Assembly (NCBI GenBank): GCA_001914705.1
Contig: MNDB01000107.1
Location: 1-19,967 of the forward strand
Reading direction: 5' to 3'
DNA: 19,967 bases
From: Actinobacteria bacterium 13_2_20CM_68_14
GTDB taxonomy: Bacteria > Actinomycetota > Thermoleophilia > Gaiellales > Gaiellaceae
This document shows, in pieces, positions 13,012 to 19,861 of this stretch. Each line of letters starts with the position of its first letter. Within the stretch, counting starts at the first letter, position 1. The translations under genes were made by a program, and so were the position numbers. The notes beneath the pieces are model-generated. The model was not told the DNA's origin, did no database searches, and was given only the letters and a program-made list of their open reading frames with translations.

Positions 13012-14076
13012 TTGGACGCGGCGATTAGTCAGGACGAGCTGCAGCTCGCGGCCCGTAATCACGGCCTGCCGCTCGAGGCCCTGCGTTATCCGATCACGCC
13101 GGCAGGTCTCCACTACCTCCTGATCCACTACGACATCCCGGACGTGGATGCCGACCAGTGGGCTCTGAGCGTCGGCGGGCGGGTGGCGAAGCCGCTGAAG
13201 CTGTTGCTCGGAGATCTCCGCGAGCGACCCGCGCAGGAACTGACGGCGACGATGGAGTGCGCCGGTAACGGCCGGGCGCTGCTTGCCCCGCACGTCGTCA
13301 GCCAGCCGTGGCTGCTCGAGGCCGTCGGAAACGCACGCTGGACGGGTGTGTCACTGAGGGCGATCCTCGAGGAGACCGAGCCGCTCGACGATGCGGTCGA
13401 GGTCGTCTTCACCGGGCTCGACCGCGGCTTCGAGAAAGGCGTCGAGCAGAGCTATCAGCGCAGCCTCGAGCTCGACGTCGCCCTCGGGGACGACGTCCTG
13501 CTCGCATACGAGATGAACGGTGCGCCGCTCCTGCCGCAGCACGGATTCCCGCTCCGCCTGCTCGTCCCGGGCTGGTACGGGATGACGAACGTGAAGTGGC
13601 TGACCGCGATCACGGTCGTCGACGAGCCGTTTCAGGGCTACCAGCACACGGCGGCCTACCGATACCGCGACAACGAGGAGGACGAGGGAACTCCGGTCAC
13701 CCGCATGCAGCCGCGTGCGCTGATGGTGCCGCCCGGGATCCCGGACTTCAACACACGTGCGCGGACCGTGCCGGCCGGCCCGTGCCTGCTACAGGGACGG
13801 GCCTGGTCGGGCTGGGCGCCGGTGACGCGTGTCGAGGTCAGCGCCGACGGCGGCGAGACCTGGAGCGACGCGGAGCTGGAGCCCCTTGAGTCACGCTGGG
13901 GCTGGCGCGGCTGGCGCTTCGAGTGGGCGGCCGACGAGCCTGGAGACTACGTCCTCTGCTGCCGCGCCCGCGACGAGGCGGGCAACGTCCAGCCGGATGA
14001 GGCGGACTGGAACATCGGCGGCTATTCGAACAACTCGCCGCAGCGGGTGTCCGTGACGGTCCAAACGGTGGGTTAA
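13012..14076 (+). CDS. Sulfite-oxidase-like molybdopterin-dependent oxidoreductase
   Basis: This 354-residue enzyme has two domains. The first (about 25-225) is the oxidoreductase molybdopterin-binding fold, with the molybdenum-ligating Cys83 in MECAGNGR and the typical GVSLRAIL and GFPLRLLVPGWYGMTNVKWL segments. The second (about 235-350) is the Mo-co dimerisation, Ig-like domain with VEVSADGGETWSDAEL. Such enzymes oxidise sulfite or related oxyanions, or reduce S- or N-oxides. No haem domain is fused and no twin-arginine or Sec signal is visible, so it seems cytoplasmic, unlike many bacterial relatives. The TTG start at 13012 follows a -10-like box and lacks a ribosome site. The stop shares TTAA with the converging gene. 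The true substrate is not known. Confidence 0.88.
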   Translation: MDAAISQDELQLAARNHGLPLEALRYPITPAGLHYLLIHYDIPDVDADQWALSVGGRVAKPLKLLLGDLRERPAQELTATMECAGNGRALLAPHVVSQPWLLEAVGNARWTGVSLRAILEETEPLDDAVEVVFTGLDRGFEKGVEQSYQRSLELDVALGDDVLLAYEMNGAPLLPQHGFPLRLLVPGWYGMTNVKWLTAITVVDEPFQGYQHTAAYRYRDNEEDEGTPVTRMQPRALMVPPGIPDFNTRARTVPAGPCLLQGRAWSGWAPVTRVEVSADGGETWSDAELEPLESRWGWRGWRFEWAADEPGDYVLCCRARDEAGNVQPDEADWNIGGYSNNSPQRVSVTVQTVG

Positions 14077-14528
14077 CCCGCGACTCGCGCGTTCAGAGGC
14101 TGGATATCGACGCGCCCGATTTCGTATTCACGTGCGAGCCGGATGAACCTGCGCTGGTTGTTGCGTGGCGGGTGAACGCGGAGTGACCCTTTCGTGCGAA
14201 CCTGCGCGTGCTGAATCGGCACCAAGTAGACGCCGGAGGTCTCAGGGCAGTAGACCGCGAAATAGTCGATCTCACCGATGTAGTCGCGTTGCGCCATTCG
14301 CGGATTGGCGTGGTGCGCGTAGTTGCTGCACGCATTCCACCTGACGGCCCCCTCACGAAGTCGACCCGTTTTGCATTGGACCCGAGCGTGCGAGTGGCCA
14401 TCATCGATGACGAGGTCATAGCGCGTGTTCTCGCCAAACGGCAGAGCGACACCGAAACTAGCGTCCTGTAGAGCGATCATGACTGCGAGCGCCGTCCGGT
14501 CGCCTTTCGTCTTCGGATGTTCGATCAC
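14073..14528 (-). CDS. PD-(D/E)XK endonuclease-like protein
   Basis: This 151-residue protein resembles the small PD-(D/E)XK nuclease family that includes group I intron homing endonucleases (PDDEXK_5 type). The core is visible as ALPFGENTRYDLVIDDG (Glu33, Asp38) followed by RVQCKTGR (Gln51-x-Lys53). Downstream come IDYFAVYCPETSGVYLVPI and a Pro-Arg-Asn-Asn-Gln segment, which are typical of the family. The start is GTG at 14528, with no clear ribosome site. The codons look less GC-rich than those of the neighbours (not computed), and the gene lies beside a tRNA-Thr gene. Both suggest acquisition by transfer. There is no methylase partner, intron or integrase nearby. It could be a relic or a stand-alone nuclease. 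Confidence 0.75.
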   Translation of the reverse strand: MIEHPKTKGDRTALAVMIALQDASFGVALPFGENTRYDLVIDDGHSHARVQCKTGRLREGAVRWNACSNYAHHANPRMAQRDYIGEIDYFAVYCPETSGVYLVPIQHAQVRTKGSLRVHPPRNNQRRFIRLAREYEIGRVDIQPLNARVAG

Positions 14529-14566
14529 GTCTGAAGAGTGGCATTGGTATCGGCTGGGCCGTGTCC

Positions 14567-14595
14567 TAAACAGACAACGGAACTTCGCCTACCAT
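14567..14595 (+). promoter_or_regulatory. Candidate tRNA-Thr promoter
   Basis: TAAACA (14567-14572) and TACCAT (14590-14595) are 17 bases apart. The -10 ends 8 bases before the first base of the tRNA, so transcription would begin close to the mature 5' end. Confidence 0.45.
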
Positions 14596-14603
14596 GAAGG
14601 CGT

Positions 14604-14676
14604 GCCGGAGTAGCTCAGTTGGTAGAGCAACGGTTTTGTAAACCGTGGGTCGTCGGTTCGAGTCCGGCCTCCGGCT
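14604..14676 (+). tRNA. tRNA-Thr (anticodon UGU)
   Basis: A complete 73-base cloverleaf is visible. The acceptor stem GCCGGAG pairs with CTCCGGC. The D arm is GCTC...GAGC, the anticodon stem ACGGT/ACCGT encloses TTTGTAA with anticodon TGT, the variable loop is GGGTC, and the T arm is GTCGG-TTCGAGT-CCGGC. The discriminator base is T at 14676 and CCA is not encoded. It reads ACA and probably also other ACN threonine codons. Confidence 0.97.
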
Positions 14677-14699
14677 CCTCTTCCGCCATTTGACGCCGC

Positions 14700-14724
14700 G
14701 ATATCCATCTGATATCTAGATATC
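14700..14724. repeat. Three GATATC copies including a 14-bp palindrome
   Basis: GATATC occurs at 14700-14705, 14711-14716 and 14719-14724. The last two, joined by TA, make a perfect 14-base palindrome (14711-14724) that ends directly at the GTG start of the next gene. In a GC-rich genome this AT-rich cluster is unusual. It could be an operator of the downstream gene pair. Confidence 0.45.
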
Positions 14725-15198
14725 GTGCGAATCGGAGCTCCTGTAGAAGCAGTCACGAACGCGACCGAGCCGGTCGTGGGCTGGAAGATCTGGCGCGTCG
14801 AGCACAGCGAGGAACGGACACGACTGCGCAGCGTCCTCTACGGCAGCCTCTGGCCGCCGGGCCGACCGGCCGTCGCGGACTGCAAGAAGCTCTATCGCGC
14901 GCGACACGAAGCGCCCGACCCGCTGTGCGAGTGCGGAATCCATGTCGCGAAGTCGCTCGAGCAGTGGCGCCACTATCTCGCCGTCGGCGGCGACCGGGTC
15001 TTTGGCCGCGCGCTCCTCTGGGGCGACCGCCTCGAAGGTGAGCTCGGCTGGCGCGCGGCGACCGCCTATCCACTCGCGCTCTACGTTCCGGCAACGCTCG
15101 CCGACGCGGAAGCGGTCGCTGCCGGTCTGGCGGTCTACGGCGTCCCTGTCGAGATCGCCGGCGTGCCGGCGACTGTCCACGAGCCGGTCGCGGCATGA
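14725..15198 (+). CDS. Unrecognised conserved-looking protein coupled to clpP
   Basis: I do not recognise this 157-residue protein. It has no signal peptide or membrane segment. It contains VVGWKIWRV, then DCKKLYRARHEAPDPLCECG and IHVAK, with three cysteines near the middle (one in ADCKK and a C-x-C pair), and a tryptophan-rich LLWGDRLEGELGWRA segment followed by AYPLALYVP. The C-x-C-G-I-H pattern could bind a metal, but that is speculation. The GTG at 14725 is chosen because the palindrome at 14711-14724 ends directly before it. Its stop overlaps the clpP start as ATGA, so the two are translationally coupled. A link with Clp proteolysis, for example as an adaptor, is possible from position only. 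Confidence 0.65.
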   Translation: MRIGAPVEAVTNATEPVVGWKIWRVEHSEERTRLRSVLYGSLWPPGRPAVADCKKLYRARHEAPDPLCECGIHVAKSLEQWRHYLAVGGDRVFGRALLWGDRLEGELGWRAATAYPLALYVPATLADAEAVAAGLAVYGVPVEIAGVPATVHEPVAA

Positions 15199-15782
15199 GC
15201 CCGTACGTGCCAACCGTGATCGAGCAGACCAGCCGGGGAGAGCGGGCTTTCGACATCTACTCCCGCCTGCTCGACGAGCGGATCGTCTTCGTCGGCTCGG
15301 CAGTCGACGACCAGGTCGCGAACGTCGTCAACGCCCAGCTTCTTCACCTCGAGGCGGAGGATCCGGAAAAGGACATCTCGCTCTACATCAATTCACCCGG
15401 TGGCGACGTCTATTCGGGTCTGGCGATCTACGACACGATGCAGTTCGTCAGGCCAGAGGTGCGCACGATGTGCGTGGGAATCGCGATGTCGATCGGCGCG
15501 GTCCTGCTCGCCGGCGGGGCAAAGGGGAAACGCAGCTCGCTCCCGAACGGGAAGATCCTGATCCACCAGTTATGGACGCCGGGCTTCGGCGGGCAGGCCT
15601 CCGATGTCGAGATCCGCGCTCGCGAGGCGATCGGCATGAAGCGCCGCCTGGAGGAGATTCTGGCCGAGCAGACAGGTCAGTCGCTCGAGCGGATCGCCCG
15701 TGACACCGAGCGCGACAACTTCATGACGCCGCGCGAGGCGCTCGAGTACGGCCTGATCGACGAAGTCGTCGAACGGCGCTAG
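15195..15782 (+). CDS. clpP: ATP-dependent Clp protease proteolytic subunit ClpP
   Basis: ClpP is the serine peptidase of the Clp complex; rings of it receive proteins unfolded by ClpC or ClpX. The 195-residue protein has the full catalytic triad: Ser99 in GIAMSIGAVLL, His124 in KILIHQ and Asp174 in RDTERDNF. The oxyanion-loop motif INSPGGDVYSGLAIYDT is also present. Conservation around the active site is good, but the segment after the histidine (LWTPGFGGQASD) differs from the common form. The usual C-terminal motif EALEYGLIDEVV is present. The ATG overlaps the preceding gene by 4 bases. Actinobacteria often have two or more ClpP proteins forming mixed complexes, so this may be one of several. 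The stop shares CTAG with the converging gene. Confidence 0.96.
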   Translation: MSPYVPTVIEQTSRGERAFDIYSRLLDERIVFVGSAVDDQVANVVNAQLLHLEAEDPEKDISLYINSPGGDVYSGLAIYDTMQFVRPEVRTMCVGIAMSIGAVLLAGGAKGKRSSLPNGKILIHQLWTPGFGGQASDVEIRAREAIGMKRRLEEILAEQTGQSLERIARDTERDNFMTPREALEYGLIDEVVERR

Positions 15783-17044
15783 ACCAAGCCTTCGATCAGG
15801 CTTGCTGCCTTGACCGTGCCGGGGTCGGCCTGGAGCCTCGCTGAGATGCCGCTCAGGCGGCCGGGCAGCATCGGGTCGGCAAGCAACGTCTCGATCGCTT
15901 CGATCAGCTCAGCGGGCTCATGCTCGTAGGTATCGAGTCGTCGGCCAAGTCCCAACTCTTGCATTCGCTGAGCGTTGTCGTGCTGGTCCCAGAAGAGCGG
16001 CAGGACGACCATCGGCTTCCCAAAGTGCAGCGACTCCGTAACGGTGTTATTGCCGCCGTGCGTGATCACGACATCGACCTCGGGCAGGATCGCCGGCTGG
16101 GGCAGGAACTCCTCGCCGCTCATGTTCGGGGCCAAGCGAAGCTCTTCGTGCTGCGGCCCCATGCTGACAATGACGAAGTAATCCGTCTGTCCGAGAGAGT
16201 CGATCAGCTTCTGCATGAGGCCGACGTCAGCCGAGCCAAGGCTCCCGAGGCTGAGGTAGACGATCGGCTGGCGGTGCGGAGAGAGGCCGGAGACCGAGTC
16301 GGGCTCTCGGACGCATGATCCGAGCCGTTGCCACGTCTTAGCGACAGGTACGGAGCGTTCGTAGTCGGCCTCCGGCGGATAGAGGTAGAGGTTGAGAAAC
16401 GGGGACTCGTGGATGAACTCGCCGGCGGGCAGTGCCGGAGCGCCGCGCTCGAGGCAGAACTCGCTGAGCTCCTGCTGGAGCGGCTCGTGGAGCTCGCGGG
16501 AGCGCGCACGGAACTCGTTCCACCCCGACCGATCGCCGGTTGAATAACCGGAAAACGTCGGCGGGAGCGCCGGGTCTTTCAACTCGAGCGGGTTGCAGGA
16601 GACGATCCGCACCCACGGCACACCGGCGGCCACCACGGCCGGGAAGCCGACGACGTTGTCCTCGACGATCACGTTGGGCCGGAGCTCCCCGAAGAGCTCT
16701 CGCAGGCGGTCGTCGACATAGCGCGCGCCGTCGACCAGTTCCTGCCAGACGGGCAGCACAAAGCCCTCGAGCTGCTCGATCGTCGGCTTTCTGAACTCGG
16801 GCGACGTGTCGCGGACGAAGTCCTTCCAGAACTGCCCCGGCACCTCTTCGACCTCCGCCGGCGGCTTGAGTCGCATCAAGGCTTCCTCGAACCCTTGGGC
16901 TTCGAGCGTGCCCGCGAATGACTCCTCGACCACGAACACGACCCGGGCTCCGCGGGCCTCAAGGACCTGCCCGATGCCGACGCAGTTGTTCGTCGGACCG
17001 TAGGCGCCCTCCGGGAAGAAGACGATGGTCGGCCGGTCGCTCAA
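15779..17044 (-). CDS. Family 1 (GT-B) glycosyltransferase, macrolide-type
   Basis: This 421-residue enzyme resembles UDP-sugar-dependent glycosyltransferases of the MGT/UGT group. The N-terminal acceptor domain starts TIVFFPEGAYGPTNNCVGIG. The C-terminal donor domain begins near IVYLSLGSLGS (about 261-271) and contains the nucleotide-sugar box at 323-360, with VDVVITHGGNNTVTES and LPLFWDQHDNAQR. Such enzymes glycosylate small hydrophobic acceptors such as macrolides, sterols or carotenoids. Neither donor nor acceptor can be named here. The TTG start overlaps the stop of the upstream PLP-enzyme gene by 4 bases (TTGA), so the two are cotranscribed. A small hairpin (15785-15791 with 15798-15804) lies inside its 3' end, next to the convergent clpP stop. 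Confidence 0.85.
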   Translation of the reverse strand: MSDRPTIVFFPEGAYGPTNNCVGIGQVLEARGARVVFVVEESFAGTLEAQGFEEALMRLKPPAEVEEVPGQFWKDFVRDTSPEFRKPTIEQLEGFVLPVWQELVDGARYVDDRLRELFGELRPNVIVEDNVVGFPAVVAAGVPWVRIVSCNPLELKDPALPPTFSGYSTGDRSGWNEFRARSRELHEPLQQELSEFCLERGAPALPAGEFIHESPFLNLYLYPPEADYERSVPVAKTWQRLGSCVREPDSVSGLSPHRQPIVYLSLGSLGSADVGLMQKLIDSLGQTDYFVIVSMGPQHEELRLAPNMSGEEFLPQPAILPEVDVVITHGGNNTVTESLHFGKPMVVLPLFWDQHDNAQRMQELGLGRRLDTYEHEPAELIEAIETLLADPMLPGRLSGISARLQADPGTVKAASLIEGLV

Positions 17045-17997
17045 GCGTGCGACAACGCTTGCTCGAGGTCGGCCCAGAGCTCGTCGACGTCCTCGAGCCC
17101 GACGCTCAGGCGGAGCAGGTTCTCCGGCACGCGGTCACCTTCCCAGCGGCTGCGGCTCTCCAGCACCGAGTCCACACCGCCCAGGCTGGTCGCATTCATG
17201 ATCGTCTTCAGCGACCGTTCGACGCGCGGCGCATTTCCCCGGATGTCGAACGAGAGCATCCCGCCGAAGCCGGGATAACGCACCCGTTCGACCGCTGGAT
17301 GCCGGCGAAGGCGCTCGGCGAGGTCGGCGGCGGTGGCGGTCTGTCGCTCGACCCTGGGCCGCAGTGTCTTCAGGCTGCGCAGCAGCAGCCAGGCAGAGTC
17401 CGGCGTCGCAACGATTCCGGTCCGGCCGCGGAACTCGCGGAGCCGGCCTGCGGCGGCCTCGTCGGCACAAACGACCGCGCCAAGCAGCAGGTCGTGGTGG
17501 CCGCCGAGGTACTTCGTGGCGCTGTGGACGACGTAGTCGGCGCCGTGCTCGAGCGGCCGGAGATAGACGGGGGTCGCGGCGGTCGAGTCGACGACGACGC
17601 GGCCGGGATGAGCGGTGGCCGCCTCGAGGTCGGGCATTGTCAGGAACGGATTCGAAGGCGCCTCGAGCCAGATGAGGTCGGCGCCGGCCGGCGGCGGGGC
17701 GGTCTGGTCGAACTCGACGAACCGCAGGCCCCAGCGCTCGAGTGAGCGGAAAAGCGCGCCGGTCCCGTAGTACGCGCCCTCGGCCAGCGCGATCGTCTGG
17801 CCGGGAGCGAGCTCGGCCAGGACGAGCGCGGTAATCGCGCCAGAGCCGGAAGGAAAAAGCAGCGCCTCGCCGCCCTCGAGCTCACCGAGCGCGCGCTCCG
17901 CCTCGACCCCCGTCGGATGCGCGTAACGCTGGTAGTAGAAGTCGCCGGGCTCGCCGTCTCGGTACGGCCAGATCGTCGAGCGGTCGAGCGGTTGCAC
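17041..17997 (-). CDS. Cys/Met-metabolism PLP-dependent enzyme, cystathionine gamma-synthase-like
   Basis: This is a 318-residue fold-type I PLP enzyme of the transsulfuration family (cystathionine gamma-synthase, gamma-lyase, O-acylhomoserine sulfhydrylase). The PLP-binding lysine is Lys162 in VVHSATKYLGGHHD, and the ring-nitrogen Asp is Asp137 in VVVDSTAATP. GELEGGEALLFPSGSGA and the C-terminal LLRLSVGLEDVDELWADL are typical of the family. It is about 60 residues shorter than usual. The N-terminus lacks the usual leading segment, and the normal YSR-x-x-NPT motif is replaced by YQRYAHPTG. Start is GTG at 17997. The reaction cannot be fixed from sequence; the sulfate transporter genes transcribed away from it suggest sulfur assimilation. 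It overlaps the glycosyltransferase gene by 4 bases. Confidence 0.85.
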   Translation of the reverse strand: MQPLDRSTIWPYRDGEPGDFYYQRYAHPTGVEAERALGELEGGEALLFPSGSGAITALVLAELAPGQTIALAEGAYYGTGALFRSLERWGLRFVEFDQTAPPPAGADLIWLEAPSNPFLTMPDLEAATAHPGRVVVDSTAATPVYLRPLEHGADYVVHSATKYLGGHHDLLLGAVVCADEAAAGRLREFRGRTGIVATPDSAWLLLRSLKTLRPRVERQTATAADLAERLRRHPAVERVRYPGFGGMLSFDIRGNAPRVERSLKTIMNATSLGGVDSVLESRSRWEGDRVPENLLRLSVGLEDVDELWADLEQALSHA

Positions 17998-18051
17998 GGA
18001 CGGTATTGTCCAGCATCTCAGTCGAGAAACCAGATAGATAAGGAGAAATGA

Positions 18052-19041
18052 ATGAGGCGTATTTCGCTTTCTTTCCTGCCGATCCTAGTACTGGCAGCCG
18101 GAATCGTCGTCGGCGCGAGGGCCGCGACGGCTAGCACGACGCTCAGCCTCGTCGCCTACTCCACGCCAAAAGACGCGTACGGGAAGATCATCCCGGCGTT
18201 CCAGGCGACCACGGCAGGGAAAAACGTCTCCTTCAATCAGTCCTACGGCGCGTCGGGCGACCAGGCGCGTGCCGTCGCGGCCGGACTCAGCGCCGATATC
18301 GTCGCGCTCTCCCTCGAGCCGGACGTCTCGACGCTGGTCAAGAAGGGGATCGTGCCGAGCAACTGGAATCAGAACCCCTACCACGGGATTGTGACCGACT
18401 CGGTCGTCGTCTTCGTCGTCCGCGACGGAAACCCGAAGAAAATCCACACCTGGGCCGACCTGGCGAAGAGCGGCGTCCAGGTGATCACCCCCAACCCGTT
18501 CACCTCGGGCGGCGCCCGCTGGAATGTGATGGCTGCCTATGGCGCGCAGCGCGCGCAAGGCAAGACTGACAGCCAGGCGATCGCCTACCTCAAGAGGCTG
18601 TTCAAGAACGTCTCGGTGCTGCCGAAGAGCGCCCGCGAGGCCACTCAGGTGTTCGCGAGCGGCAAGGGCGACGTGCTGCTGACCTACGAGAACGAGGCGA
18701 TCTACGCGAACAAGAAGGGCGTGCACACCGAGTACGTGCTGCCCAAGCAGACGATTCTGATCGAGAACCCGGTCGCGCTCACGAAAAGCGGCCTCAAGCA
18801 CTCGGAGGCCAAGGCTTTCCTGAAGTTCCTCTGGTCGTCGAAGGCGCAGAAGCTCTTCGGAGACGCCGGCTACAGGCCTGTGCTGAAGTCCGTCGCGTCG
18901 AGCGCGAAGTACCGTTTCAAGCAGCCGAAGAGCCTCTTCACGATCAACTCCAAGGCGCTCGGACTGCGTGGCTGGAAGTCGGTTCAGTACCGCTTCTTCG
19001 ATCACAGCAACGGGATCATGGTGAAGGTGATTGGCCACTAG
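18052..19041 (+). CDS. Sulfate ABC transporter substrate-binding protein
   Basis: This 329-residue protein binds sulfate (or thiosulfate) outside the membrane for the CysT/CysW importer. An N-terminal export signal spans about residues 1-28 and ends in ARAATAS; no lipobox is obvious. The mature part matches the Sbp/CysP family: LSLVAYSTPKDAYGKIIPAF, the NQSYGASGDQARAVAAGL loop that contacts the anion, ADIVALSLEPDV, ITPNPFTSGGARWN, and LLTYENEAI. The ATG at 18052 follows AAGGAG with 6 bases between; an out-of-frame ATG stands 4 bases earlier. The next gene, cysT, overlaps by 11 bases. Sulfate is the best guess, given the cysT-cysW order. Confidence 0.93.
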   Translation: MRRISLSFLPILVLAAGIVVGARAATASTTLSLVAYSTPKDAYGKIIPAFQATTAGKNVSFNQSYGASGDQARAVAAGLSADIVALSLEPDVSTLVKKGIVPSNWNQNPYHGIVTDSVVVFVVRDGNPKKIHTWADLAKSGVQVITPNPFTSGGARWNVMAAYGAQRAQGKTDSQAIAYLKRLFKNVSVLPKSAREATQVFASGKGDVLLTYENEAIYANKKGVHTEYVLPKQTILIENPVALTKSGLKHSEAKAFLKFLWSSKAQKLFGDAGYRPVLKSVASSAKYRFKQPKSLFTINSKALGLRGWKSVQYRFFDHSNGIMVKVIGH

Positions 19042-19861
19042 CGCGGCTGTCTCCGTTTCCCGCGCCGGCGCCGTCCTCGGACGCGCCGGCGGCGGCCTCG
19101 CGCGCGGAATCGCGATCGGCTACCTGAGCCTGATCGTGCTCGTGCCGCTCGCGGCGCTGGTCTGGAGCTCGCGGTCGGAAGGAATGGACACGTTCTGGCA
19201 GGAGGTCACTAAACCGCAGGCCTTGTCTGCGCTGAAGCTGACCCTCGGCGTCTCCTTCCTTGTCGCAGCCTTCAACGCGCTCACGGGCACGGCGATCGCC
19301 TGGGTGCTCGTGCGCGACTCCTTTCCGGGAAAGGGGTTCTTTAACTCCGTCATCGACCTTCCGTTCGCGCTGCCGACGATCGTGGCCGGGCTCGTCCTGC
19401 TCGAGCTCTACGGGCCGAACAGCCCGTTCGGCGTCGACGTGGCCTTCCAGCGGGCAGGGCTCGTCCTCGCGCTCCTCTTCGTGACGCTGCCGTTCGTCGT
19501 GCGGGCCGTGCAGCCCGTGCTGCTCGAGCTCGATCGGGAGATGGAAGAGGCGGCCGAGTCGCTCGGCGCCCGGCGACTCGCGGTCTTTCGCCGGATCGTC
19601 TTCCCGAATCTGCTGCCTGCGGTTCTCTCCGGCGTCGCGCTGGCGTTTGCCCGCGCCGTCGGTGAATTCGGATCGGTCGTGTTGATCTCGGGAAACATCC
19701 CTTTCAAGACGGAGGTGTCCTCCGTCTACATCGCCGGCCAGATCGAGTCGGATAACCCGACCGGCGCCGCTGCTGTCTCCGTGGTCCTGCTTCTGATCTC
19801 TCTCGCGGTGCTGCTCGCGATCGGCGCCTTCCGGCACTGGAGAACCCGTCATGACCGCTAA
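19031..19861 (+). CDS. cysT: Sulfate ABC transporter permease CysT
   Basis: CysT (also called CysU) is one of the two membrane subunits of the sulfate importer. The 276-residue protein has about six hydrophobic segments, the first near IAIGYLSLIVLVPLAALVW. The cytoplasmic EAA loop that contacts the ATPase is visible as EAAESLGARRLAVFRRIVFP, followed by LLPAVLSGVALAFARAVGEF and GSVVLISGN, which are characteristic of CysT. The start is taken as TTG at 19031, overlapping the end of the binding-protein gene by 11 bases. The ribosome site is poor (AAGGTGA very close), so translation is probably coupled. cysW begins within its last 11 bases. Confidence 0.93.
   Translation: MATSAAVSVSRAGAVLGRAGGGLARGIAIGYLSLIVLVPLAALVWSSRSEGMDTFWQEVTKPQALSALKLTLGVSFLVAAFNALTGTAIAWVLVRDSFPGKGFFNSVIDLPFALPTIVAGLVLLELYGPNSPFGVDVAFQRAGLVLALLFVTLPFVVRAVQPVLLELDREMEEAAESLGARRLAVFRRIVFPNLLPAVLSGVALAFARAVGEFGSVVLISGNIPFKTEVSSVYIAGQIESDNPTGAAAVSVVLLLISLAVLLAIGAFRHWRTRHDR

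Noticed and set aside
14604..14676. tRNA-Thr as an attachment site of an integrated element
   Set aside because: No integrase and no second copy of the tRNA 3' end were seen in the window.
15785..15804. Hairpin CAAGCCT/AGGCTTG as a terminator for clpP
   Set aside because: Only a 7-bp stem with no T-run, inside the glycosyltransferase coding sequence; could be chance.
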